Part shown: positions 28,003 through 36,320 of the stretch, piece after piece
How the letters are laid out: the number at the start of each line of letters is the position of its first letter
Numbering within the stretch: the stretch's first letter is position 1
Assembly (NCBI RefSeq): GCF_014652655.1
Contig: NZ_BMZF01000001.1
Coordinates: 186,001 to 250,000, forward strand
Origin: Paramylibacter ulvae
GTDB lineage: Bacteria; Pseudomonadota; Alphaproteobacteria; Rhodobacterales; Rhodobacteraceae
Reading direction: 5' to 3'
Length of the DNA: 64,000 nucleotides
Program-made: the position numbers and the translations under genes
Notes under the pieces: generated by a model
What the model saw: the letters and a program-made list of their open reading frames with translations, nothing else
What the model was told of the DNA's origin: nothing
The model's database searches: none

Positions 28003-30270
28003 ATGAGGCAGTTCCCACTGATAAGATTGAGCAACAAGCTCAACAGGTGGCGTAAACTTTCCAGTGTGCGAATGACATTCGCATGGGGGCTGTTGGCGCT
28101 TGGCCCACTTCTCATCATTTTAACAATTGTCGCGCTGCGTTCTATCGCCGATGCGGTTGGCTCGCCGATTATGCGCGGGATCATTTTTGCCGATTTTATT
28201 TACGGTATCATTATCGTATCCTTGGTGATTACCAGCATCGCGCGGGTTTATATCGCGCGCAAACGTAATTCCGCAGGTTCACAATTGCATATGCGCCTAA
28301 GCGGTGTTTTTGCGATCATTGCGTTGATCCCAACCGTGTTGGTCGCGTTGTTCGCGGCATTAATTATCAACGCTGGGTTAGAGGGATGGTTTTCAAACCG
28401 TGTGCGCGATGTGGTTGGATCATCCTTGGCCGCTGCCCAGGCATACGAAACTGAACAACGCCAAGATTTGCAAGAAGACGTGGCATTGTTGGCGCGATCA
28501 TTAAATGAACTAAAGCGCCGCCAACCTTTTCTAGAAGACAGCGAATTGCGCGTTGCATTGACACAGCTTCAAACCAGCGTTCAGCGCGGTTTAAAAGAGG
28601 CATATGTTATCGATGGTGGTTCCGAGCTTCGCGCGCGGGGTGAACAAAGCTATCTGTTTGGTTTTGAAGAACCAAAACAAGAAAACCTTGATGCGGCAAT
28701 CGCGGGCAAAACCGTTGTGATCGAAGATTGGTCAAACGATGAATTTCGCGCACTCGTCCGATTGGAAAACTTTGCCGACAGATTTTTATATGTATCACGC
28801 GAAGTGGATGGCGAAATTTTAAGCCTGCTTGATGATACCAAAGAAACCGTGCAATTTTACAATCAAATGGAAAGCGAACGTGACCGCTTGTTATTTGATT
28901 TCAGCCTGATTTATCTGGCCTTTGCCGCAATCATTACACTGTCTGCCATTTGGATCGGTTTGATTTTCGCCGAACGTTTGGCGCGCCCTGTTGGGCGGTT
29001 GGCAGGGGCTGCGCAACGATTGGGGCGGGGTGATTTTGATGTTCGCGTGGTCGAAGAACGCGGCGACGATGAAATCGCGGTGCTTAGCCGTGTGTTCAAC
29101 ACCATGACGTCACAGGTGAAAAAACAACGCGATGATCTGATCACGGCCAATGTGGAAACCGAACGGCGCCGTCGTTTGTTCGATGGCGTGTTATCCAGTG
29201 TCACCGCAGGGGTGATTGGCCTGTCCCAAGACGGGCGCATCCGTGTGATGAACAGTGCCGCCGAGCGGTTGTTAAACCTTGATCTGAAACGCGATATGGA
29301 TCGCGAAATCGACGATGCAATCCCTGAATTTTCGGAATTGTTTCACGAGGTAGAGGACAAAACAGTTTCATCCAAACAACGCCAGATCAGCCTGACACGT
29401 GCTGGCACATCTGAAATTTTGTTGGTGCGCATGGCAGAACGGCGCGAAGAGGGCGGCGAATTGGAAGGTTACGTTGTGACCTTTGATGATGTGTCCGATT
29501 TGGTGTCTGCACAACGTATGGCCGCATGGGGTGATGTGGCACGCCGCATTGCACATGAAATCAAAAATCCGCTGACGCCCATTCAATTATCTGCCGAACG
29601 ATTGGCACGCAAATTTGGCCCGATGTTGGGCGATCATTCGGATGACTTGAAACAATATACAGATGTTATTGTGCGTCAAACCAACGACTTGCGCCGTATT
29701 GTTGATGAGTTTTCAAAATTTGCGCGTATGCCAGAACCCGACAAACGCACTCACGATTTAACCGCATTGGTCAAAGATGCTGTTGTGTTGCAAAAGGCGG
29801 CATTAACAGATGTTCATATCTCAATGTCAAATCGTGCTGGGACAATTTCATTGGATATCGACGATACAATGATCCGCCAAGCGTTGACAAACTTGATAAA
29901 GAACGCAGGCGAAGCCATTGATGCATATCAAGAAAATAGTGTTGAAGACGGGTTCGAGCCCAAGATTAAAGTCGCCATGCAGATGCTTGACGACGCTGTT
30001 GAAATTACAATTGCTGACAATGGCATTGGCCTGCCAGCAGAAAATCGATCACGCCTTTTCGAACCCTACGTCACCCATCGTGACGAGGGTACGGGGCTTG
30101 GCCTGTCGATCGTGAAAAAGATTATCGAGGAACACGGTGGAACCCTCGAATTGACAGACGCCCAAAAATTTAAGGGGTGTCGTCACACGGGCGCATTAGC
30201 GCGCATCATTTTGCCACTTGGCAGTAATTCCACGCATAATAATCAAAAAGCAGACGCAAAAGTCGCATAG
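28003..30270 (+). CDS. ntrY: Membrane sensor histidine kinase NtrY
   Basis: A 755-residue membrane kinase, partner of NtrX. Three membrane helices occupy about residues 25-125, a fourth about 300-330. Between them lies a periplasmic domain of about 170 residues. A HAMP domain (LARPVGRLAGAAQRLGRGDF), a PAS domain and a kinase core follow, with the phosphorylated His in RRIAHEIKNPLTPIQLS and ATPase motifs NLIKNAGEAI, DNGIGLP and GTGLGLSIV. NtrY/NtrX systems respond to redox or nitrogen conditions and influence envelope and respiration in related bacteria. It starts 41 bases after ntrC and 15 bases before ntrX. Confidence 0.95.
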   Translation: MRQFPLIRLSNKLNRWRKLSSVRMTFAWGLLALGPLLIILTIVALRSIADAVGSPIMRGIIFADFIYGIIIVSLVITSIARVYIARKRNSAGSQLHMRLSGVFAIIALIPTVLVALFAALIINAGLEGWFSNRVRDVVGSSLAAAQAYETEQRQDLQEDVALLARSLNELKRRQPFLEDSELRVALTQLQTSVQRGLKEAYVIDGGSELRARGEQSYLFGFEEPKQENLDAAIAGKTVVIEDWSNDEFRALVRLENFADRFLYVSREVDGEILSLLDDTKETVQFYNQMESERDRLLFDFSLIYLAFAAIITLSAIWIGLIFAERLARPVGRLAGAAQRLGRGDFDVRVVEERGDDEIAVLSRVFNTMTSQVKKQRDDLITANVETERRRRLFDGVLSSVTAGVIGLSQDGRIRVMNSAAERLLNLDLKRDMDREIDDAIPEFSELFHEVEDKTVSSKQRQISLTRAGTSEILLVRMAERREEGGELEGYVVTFDDVSDLVSAQRMAAWGDVARRIAHEIKNPLTPIQLSAERLARKFGPMLGDHSDDLKQYTDVIVRQTNDLRRIVDEFSKFARMPEPDKRTHDLTALVKDAVVLQKAALTDVHISMSNRAGTISLDIDDTMIRQALTNLIKNAGEAIDAYQENSVEDGFEPKIKVAMQMLDDAVEITIADNGIGLPAENRSRLFEPYVTHRDEGTGLGLSIVKKIIEEHGGTLELTDAQKFKGCRHTGALARIILPLGSNSTHNNQKADAKVA

Positions 30271-30285
30271 AAAAGGGTAGTAGGA

Positions 30286-31698
30286 ATGTCAGATATATTG
30301 ATTGTAGACGATGAAAAAGATATCCGCGAATTGGTTTCGGATATCCTAATCGATGAAGGATACAGCACCCGATTGGCCGCTGAATCAGACGAAACATTTC
30401 GTCAAATCAACGCGGAACCACCCGCGCTGATCATCTTGGATATTTGGTTGAAAAACAGCAAGTTGGATGGGATTGATATCCTTAAAACCGTGCGCCGTGA
30501 TAACCCTGATATTCCTGTGGTGATTATTTCGGGACATGGCAATATTGAAATTGCCGTCGCTGCGATCAAACAGGGTGCATATGATTTTATCGAAAAGCCA
30601 TTCAATATTGATCAATTGATGGTGGTGATTTCACGAGCAATGGAAACATCGCGCCTGCGCCGCGAAAATGCACAGCTAAAGGTAACAGGATTTACGTCCA
30701 CAACTATGATTGGGGATTCAGCGGCATTCAAGGTGCTGACCGCGAATTTGGACAAGGTCACAACATCAAACGCACGTGTTATGTTAACTGGTCCATCGGG
30801 TGCTGGTAAAGAAGTTGCCGCGCGTTATATTCATGCAAATTCAGATCGTGCCGCAGGCCCGTTTATTTCCGTAAACTCTGCATCAATAGAACCAGAACGG
30901 ATGGAAGAGGTTCTGTTTGGTCGTGAATCTAGCGATCGCGGCTATGAACCTGGCCTGTTGGAACAGGCACATGGTGGCATACTTTATTTCGACGAAATTG
31001 CCGATATGCCCTTGGGGACGCAATCCAAAATACTTCATGTATTATTGGAACAACAATTCACCCGTGTTGGCGGCAAGGACAAGGTGCGCGTCGATATCCG
31101 CGTCTTGTCATCCACAAACCGCGATCTACTGGCCGAAATTGATGCTGGAAATTTCCGTGAAGAATTATACCACCGTTTGAACGTTGTCCCGATCGAAGTG
31201 CCATCACTTGAAAATCGTCGCGATGATATTCCGGCAATCGCTCGTCATTTTGTGGATGAATTGAACAAAGAACAAGGTCTGACAAAACGCGAGATCAGCA
31301 ACGAGGCCTGCGCCGTTTTGCAGATGCAACCTTGGCCAGGTAACATTCGCCAATTGCGCAATGTGATCGAACGGATTTTGATTCTTGGGCCAAATTCCGG
31401 GCCGATTATGCCCGATGAGCTGCCAAATGCAGAGCATGTTCAACAGGATGATAGTCTTGGGCTTACGAGTAATTTCGCCAGTCTGTCGTTGCGTGATGCG
31501 CGTGAAATGTTTGAACGTGAATATCTGATGGTTCAAATCAATCGTTTTGGTGGGAATATTTCCAAAACCGCTACATTTGTTGGCATGGAACGATCCGCAC
31601 TGCACCGCAAATTGAAAACCTTGAACGTTGTAACAACCAATAAATCGGGCGCTCGTGTGGCCGAATTAGAAGCGGTTGCAACAGGTACGGATGGGTAA
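30286..31698 (+). CDS. ntrX: Response regulator NtrX
   Basis: A 470-residue NtrC-family regulator: receiver domain with Asp52 in LIILDIWLKNSKLDG, AAA+ domain with Walker A GPSGAGKE (169-176) and FDEIADMPLGTQSKILHVL, and a Fis-type DNA-binding end (GGNISKTATFVGMERSALHRKL). The GAFTGA loop is replaced by EEVLFGRESSDRGYEPGLLE, as is usual for NtrX, so sigma-54 activation is not expected. The gene has a good ribosome-binding site (GGGTAGTAGGA). Confidence 0.95.
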   Translation: MSDILIVDDEKDIRELVSDILIDEGYSTRLAAESDETFRQINAEPPALIILDIWLKNSKLDGIDILKTVRRDNPDIPVVIISGHGNIEIAVAAIKQGAYDFIEKPFNIDQLMVVISRAMETSRLRRENAQLKVTGFTSTTMIGDSAAFKVLTANLDKVTTSNARVMLTGPSGAGKEVAARYIHANSDRAAGPFISVNSASIEPERMEEVLFGRESSDRGYEPGLLEQAHGGILYFDEIADMPLGTQSKILHVLLEQQFTRVGGKDKVRVDIRVLSSTNRDLLAEIDAGNFREELYHRLNVVPIEVPSLENRRDDIPAIARHFVDELNKEQGLTKREISNEACAVLQMQPWPGNIRQLRNVIERILILGPNSGPIMPDELPNAEHVQQDDSLGLTSNFASLSLRDAREMFEREYLMVQINRFGGNISKTATFVGMERSALHRKLKTLNVVTTNKSGARVAELEAVATGTDG

Positions 31699-31778
31699 TC
31701 TGGCATTGACGCGCTCGTTCAATTGGCACAAATTGCGCCGATGGACGGTGCGCCGTTCGATGAATTAGGAGACCAAGA

Positions 31779-33155
31779 ATGAAGGTCATCATTTGTGGCG
31801 CCGGCCAGGTTGGCTGGCAAATTGCGCGCCATTTATCATCGGAAAAAAACGATGTTACCGTTGTGGACAATAACGCCGAATTGGTGGCGCGAGCAACGGA
31901 TACGTTGGATGTCAGTGGCATCGCAGGTAACGCCAGTTATCCCGATGTATTAACGCGGGCAGGGGCAAGAGATGCGGATATGATTATCGCCGCCACGTTT
32001 TCGGACGAGGTGAACATGGTAACCTGTCAGGTGGCCCATTCGGTGTTTAAGATACCGCGCAAAATTGCACGTCTGCGAAGCCAATCTTATCTGGATGTGA
32101 TTTATTCCGATTTATATCAACGCGATCACATGCCCATTGATGTGGTGATTTCACCCGAACGCGAGGTCGCCGAACAGGCGCTACGCCAACTGGCATCGCC
32201 ATCCACATTTGATACTGAACCGTTTTTAGGTGGTGACGCGGAATTGATCGGTTTGGTGCTAGAAGAAAACTGTGCGGTATTGAACACGCCATTGAAACAA
32301 TTGTCGGAATTGTTTTCCACGTTGCGCGCAACGGTGGTTGGCATTCGACGCAAGGGCGTGTTGAGCGTGCCAAGTTCCGCTGATGAACTTTATGCTGGGG
32401 ATCAGATATATCTGTGTACGCATTCCGATGATATGGCGCGTTGTTTGGAAATTTTTGGCAAAACCAATGCCAAACAAGAACGCGTTTTGATTATTGGTGG
32501 TGGCAACGTGGGATTAAGCGTGGCGCAGCGCTTGGAACAAAGCACGGCAAGAATCCACGTTAAAATGATCGAGGCCAATCGCGCCTGCGCCGAACGCGCC
32601 GCCGATGAATTGGAACGCACGATTGTATTGCACGGTGATGGTTTGGATATGGAATTGCTGGAAGAGGCAAATATATCAAACACTGATGCGGTTTTGGCTG
32701 TAACGGATGATGATAAAACCAATTTGTTGGCCGCCGCGCGGGCGAAATCCATGGGATGCCCGATGGCTGTGTCATTGGTGAATGATCCAACTCTTTCTAA
32801 TTTGATGAAACCGTTGAATATTGATGCGTTTATCAACCCACGTGCCACAACGGTGTCATCAATCTTGCGCCATATCCGCCATGGACGTGTGCGCGCTGTT
32901 TATTCCATTGGCGACGCAGAGGCCGAGGTCATCGAGGCACAAATTCTGTCCAGTTCCCCCATCGCAGGGCGCGACATTCGCGATATCGAATGGCCAGAAG
33001 GTGCGATTATTGGCGCAATCAAAAAGGGCGACAAGGTTTTGCGCCCCATTGGTGGCACCAAAGTGGAAGAGGGCGATGTTGTTGTGATCTTTACTCTTGC
33101 CTCGGATGTGCCAGAGGTTGAACGCCTGTTCCAAGTGAACATTGATTTTTTCTAA
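31779..33155 (+). CDS. trkA: Trk potassium uptake peripheral protein TrkA
   Basis: A 458-residue cytoplasmic NAD(H)-binding subunit that gates the TrkH potassium channel. Two RCK repeats are seen, each with a Rossmann motif: MKVIICGAGQVGWQIARHL at the N-terminus and VLIIGGGNVGLSVAQRL in the middle, each followed by a TrkA-C domain. It has an AGGAG site seven to eight bases before the ATG. trkH follows after three bases. Confidence 0.96.
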   Translation: MKVIICGAGQVGWQIARHLSSEKNDVTVVDNNAELVARATDTLDVSGIAGNASYPDVLTRAGARDADMIIAATFSDEVNMVTCQVAHSVFKIPRKIARLRSQSYLDVIYSDLYQRDHMPIDVVISPEREVAEQALRQLASPSTFDTEPFLGGDAELIGLVLEENCAVLNTPLKQLSELFSTLRATVVGIRRKGVLSVPSSADELYAGDQIYLCTHSDDMARCLEIFGKTNAKQERVLIIGGGNVGLSVAQRLEQSTARIHVKMIEANRACAERAADELERTIVLHGDGLDMELLEEANISNTDAVLAVTDDDKTNLLAAARAKSMGCPMAVSLVNDPTLSNLMKPLNIDAFINPRATTVSSILRHIRHGRVRAVYSIGDAEAEVIEAQILSSSPIAGRDIRDIEWPEGAIIGAIKKGDKVLRPIGGTKVEEGDVVVIFTLASDVPEVERLFQVNIDFF

Positions 33156-33158
33156 GAA

Positions 33159-34667
33159 ATGATCGCGCTTCGAAATCAACCGTTGTTTGTGGTGATGATG
33201 GCAATCACCGCGGCATCTATGATGGTGCCCGTATTGTTTGCGGCGCGACTGGAACAATGGTTGTTTGCGCGCACGTTTTTGTATCACAGCATTGTTTTGA
33301 TGTTGATCACCGCATTGATGGCCATTGCCATGTCCAATCGCGACCTCAGCAATCGCAGCGCAAACCGTTTGATGGATATTCTAGCGGGTTTCATTCTGAT
33401 GCCGTTTTTCATGGCTATGCCGCTGTCATTTTTGATGCCTCAAATCGGATTTTTTGCGGCCTATTTTGAAATGGTCAGCAGCTTTACCACCACGGGGGCA
33501 TCTGTTTTCATGCCCAATCAGGCCGTACCTGATGTGATCCATCTGTGGCGCGCATTGGTTGCGTGGATGGGTGGGTTTTTGATGCTGGTGGTGGCGATCG
33601 CAATTTTCAAACCCGTGAACCTTGGCGGGTTCGAGGTTTACACCAGCAGCAAAGACGGCGTGTTATTGAACCAAACGATCAAACGCGCAGCGTTGCGCGA
33701 CCGTCTGATCCGATATTCTGCGGTGATTTTCCCCCTATATACCTTGCTGACGGCGGTCTTGGCGTTGTTGTTGATCCTCAGCGGGGATCGCATGTTGGTT
33801 GCTGTCATACATGCCATGTCGACCTTATCCACCAGTGGGATTTCACCCGTTGGCGGGCTAAGCGGTTCTGCGGCTGGCTACATTGGCGAAGTATTTATTT
33901 TTGGTTTTTTCATTTATGGCATCACGCGTCATTTGTTTTTTGTTGATCGCAATGAATCGGCGATAAAACTTGTGAAACGCGACAAAGAATTGAACATGGC
34001 GCTTTATCTGGTGGTTATTATCCCAGCCGTGTTATTTTTTCGCCACTGGCTCGCGGCGAGCGAGGTGAACCAAGGAAATGAATTTTACCATGCTATATCC
34101 GCGCTTTGGGGCAGCATGTTTACCGTTTTGTCATTCCTGACAACCACAGGATTTGAAAGTAACGGATGGACCGCTGCGCGCGATTGGTCGGGGTTGGGTA
34201 CCACGGGGTTAATTTTGATGGCGGTTGCGGTCATGGGTGGGGGCATTGCCACCACTGCGGGTGGGGTGAAATTGTTACGTGTTTATGCGCTTTATAAACA
34301 CGGGCTTCGTGAAATGCAGCGGCTCTCCTATCCTCATTCTGTTGGTGGTTCAGGCAGCCGTGCGCGAAATATTCGCCGCGAAGGTGCATATGCCGCGTGG
34401 ATATTTTTCATGCTTTTCTTGGTGTCCATTGCGGTGGGAATGTTATGCTTGTCGTTGATGGGCATAAATTTCGAAGATAGTTTGATTTTATCCATCAGCG
34501 CATTATCAAACACGGGGCCATTATTGGCCGCCGCCAGCGACAATGGCGTCACCTATGGCGCGATATCGAGCGCGGGTAAGGGGATTTTATGCGCGTTAAT
34601 GATCCTTGGGCGATTGGAAGCGCTGGCCGTTATCGCCATCCTGAACCCTAATTATTGGCGAAAATAA
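33159..34667 (+). CDS. trkH: Trk potassium channel membrane subunit
   Basis: A 502-residue channel-forming protein of the TrkH/TrkG/KtrB superfamily. The four selectivity-filter loops are visible: SSFTTTGASVF, STLSTSGISPVGG, LSFLTTTGFESNG and SALSNTGPLLA. Around them run eight to ten membrane helices. Gene order with trkA directly upstream is standard. The 143-base gap before hfq has no obvious hairpin terminator. Confidence 0.95.
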   Translation: MIALRNQPLFVVMMAITAASMMVPVLFAARLEQWLFARTFLYHSIVLMLITALMAIAMSNRDLSNRSANRLMDILAGFILMPFFMAMPLSFLMPQIGFFAAYFEMVSSFTTTGASVFMPNQAVPDVIHLWRALVAWMGGFLMLVVAIAIFKPVNLGGFEVYTSSKDGVLLNQTIKRAALRDRLIRYSAVIFPLYTLLTAVLALLLILSGDRMLVAVIHAMSTLSTSGISPVGGLSGSAAGYIGEVFIFGFFIYGITRHLFFVDRNESAIKLVKRDKELNMALYLVVIIPAVLFFRHWLAASEVNQGNEFYHAISALWGSMFTVLSFLTTTGFESNGWTAARDWSGLGTTGLILMAVAVMGGGIATTAGGVKLLRVYALYKHGLREMQRLSYPHSVGGSGSRARNIRREGAYAAWIFFMLFLVSIAVGMLCLSLMGINFEDSLILSISALSNTGPLLAAASDNGVTYGAISSAGKGILCALMILGRLEALAVIAILNPNYWRK

Positions 34668-34809
34668 CACATATTTAAGTTCTATCATGCAAGGGGCTAG
34701 GTGTTTTTTATAGAATATCGTAGTAAAAGTCTGCAAAACTGCCCGCAACAATAACAAAAACCCGCTAAGTCTGCTCTTGGTAGGGTAAAAACGAAGAAGG
34801 CTAGGAATA

Positions 34810-35052
34810 ATGGCTGCCGATAAAGCAAATCTTCAGGATGCGTTCCTGAACCATGTCCGCAAGACAAAAACATCCGTAACAATTTTTCTGATTAATGGTG
34901 TGAAACTGCAAGGTGCAATCACTTGGTTTGACAATTTTTGTGTGTTATTGCGCCGTGATGGTCAATCACAATTGGTGTATAAACATGCAATTTCTACGAT
35001 TATGCCCGCAGAACCTGTGGTTCTGTATGATGGTGAATCAACGAGTGAGTAA
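34810..35052 (+). CDS. hfq: RNA chaperone Hfq
   Basis: An 80-residue Sm-like protein that forms a hexamer and matches small RNAs to target messages. The Sm1 motif ([21 protein letters not shown]) and Sm2 motif ([12 protein letters not shown]) are intact, and the acidic tail is very short, as usual in alphaproteobacteria. The ribosome-binding site is GGCTAGGA four bases before ATG. hflX follows after 11 bases, the common hfq-hflX pair. Confidence 0.98.
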   Translation: MAADKANLQDAFLNHVRKTKTSVTIFLINGVKLQGAITWFDNFCVLLRRDGQSQLVYKHAISTIMPAEPVVLYDGESTSE

Positions 35053-35063
35053 TCAGTTTTAGG

Positions 35064-36320
35064 ATGCGCGTTAGCGTCATTCACCCCGATATCGCCAATA
35101 TCGGCGCACGCCGCTTGCCCAAGAATAGCTTGGACGAGGCAATTGCGCTGACCTCTGCTTTGCCTGACCTTGAAATCGAACACAGCGCCGTTGTGACCTT
35201 GAAAAAGGCACAGGCGGGTTTGTTGTTTGGTACGGGTAAGGTCGCAGAGCTAAAACAGATATTCCATGATATGGAAATCGGTTTGGTGATTATTGATGGC
35301 CCATTATCACCCATTCAACAGCGTAACCTTGAAAAAGAATGGGGTGTAAAGGTGTTGGATCGCACGGGTCTGATCCTTGAAATCTTTGGCGATCGTGCGC
35401 AAACCCGCGAGGGTGTGTTACAGGTTGATCTGGCTGCGCTGAACTATCAAAAATCACGTCTGGTGCGAAGCTGGACCCACCTGGAACGCCAACGTGGTGG
35501 TTTGTCGTTTATCGGTGGTTCTGGTGAAACCCAGATTGAATCCGACCGTCGTGCCATTGATGATGCGATTGTGCGCCTGAAGCGCCAGTTGGAAAAGGTT
35601 GTGAAAACACGCAGCCTTCACCGCGCCGCACGTGCCAAGGTGCCATATCCAATTGTTGCATTGGTGGGGTACACCAACGCAGGTAAATCGACCCTGTTTA
35701 ATCACATGACAGGGGCCAAGGTTATGGCCAAGGATATGTTATTCGCAACGCTTGATCCCACCATGCGCGTGATTGAATTGCCAAATGGACGCGAGGTGAT
35801 CCTATCGGACACGGTTGGGTTCATTTCAGAATTGCCAACGCAATTGGTTGCAGCGTTTCGTGCCACGTTAGAAGAGGTGTTGGACGCCGATTTAATCGTG
35901 CATGTACGTGACATCGCGCATCCTGAAACCGTGACACAAAAAATGGATGTGATGGAAATTTTGGGTGATCTGGGCATCACCGATACGGCACTGGAAAATG
36001 TGGTCGAGGTGTGGAATAAATCCGATTTGTTGGACGAACGAGCGCTTGAAACCCAAACAAACCAAGCGGTGCGCACCGATAAAATCGAATTGATTTCCGC
36101 GCTAACGGGGGCAGGTATCCCTGATTTGTTGGATACGATAGAGGATTCATTGCTTGATCCTGTCACAACGGAAACAATCAAGCTTGGCTTTGCCGAAGGA
36201 AAACGTCGTGCGTGGTTATTTGCGCAAAACGTCGTCGATGGTGAAGAACCAACCGATTACGGGTTTGAAATCACCGTCACATGGACAGCGCGGCAAGCCG
36301 CAACATTTGATACGGTTTAA
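35064..36320 (+). CDS. hflX: Ribosome-associated GTPase HflX
   Basis: A 418-residue GTPase that rescues or splits stalled ribosomes after stress. An N-terminal HflX domain containing GGSGETQIESDRR is followed by a G domain with GYTNAGKSTLFN (G1), SDTVGFISELP (G3) and NKSDLLD (G4). The stop codon overlaps the stop of the convergent penicillin acylase gene, so the two transcripts share at least four bases of coding DNA end to end. Confidence 0.96.
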   Translation: MRVSVIHPDIANIGARRLPKNSLDEAIALTSALPDLEIEHSAVVTLKKAQAGLLFGTGKVAELKQIFHDMEIGLVIIDGPLSPIQQRNLEKEWGVKVLDRTGLILEIFGDRAQTREGVLQVDLAALNYQKSRLVRSWTHLERQRGGLSFIGGSGETQIESDRRAIDDAIVRLKRQLEKVVKTRSLHRAARAKVPYPIVALVGYTNAGKSTLFNHMTGAKVMAKDMLFATLDPTMRVIELPNGREVILSDTVGFISELPTQLVAAFRATLEEVLDADLIVHVRDIAHPETVTQKMDVMEILGDLGITDTALENVVEVWNKSDLLDERALETQTNQAVRTDKIELISALTGAGIPDLLDTIEDSLLDPVTTETIKLGFAEGKRRAWLFAQNVVDGEEPTDYGFEITVTWTARQAATFDTV

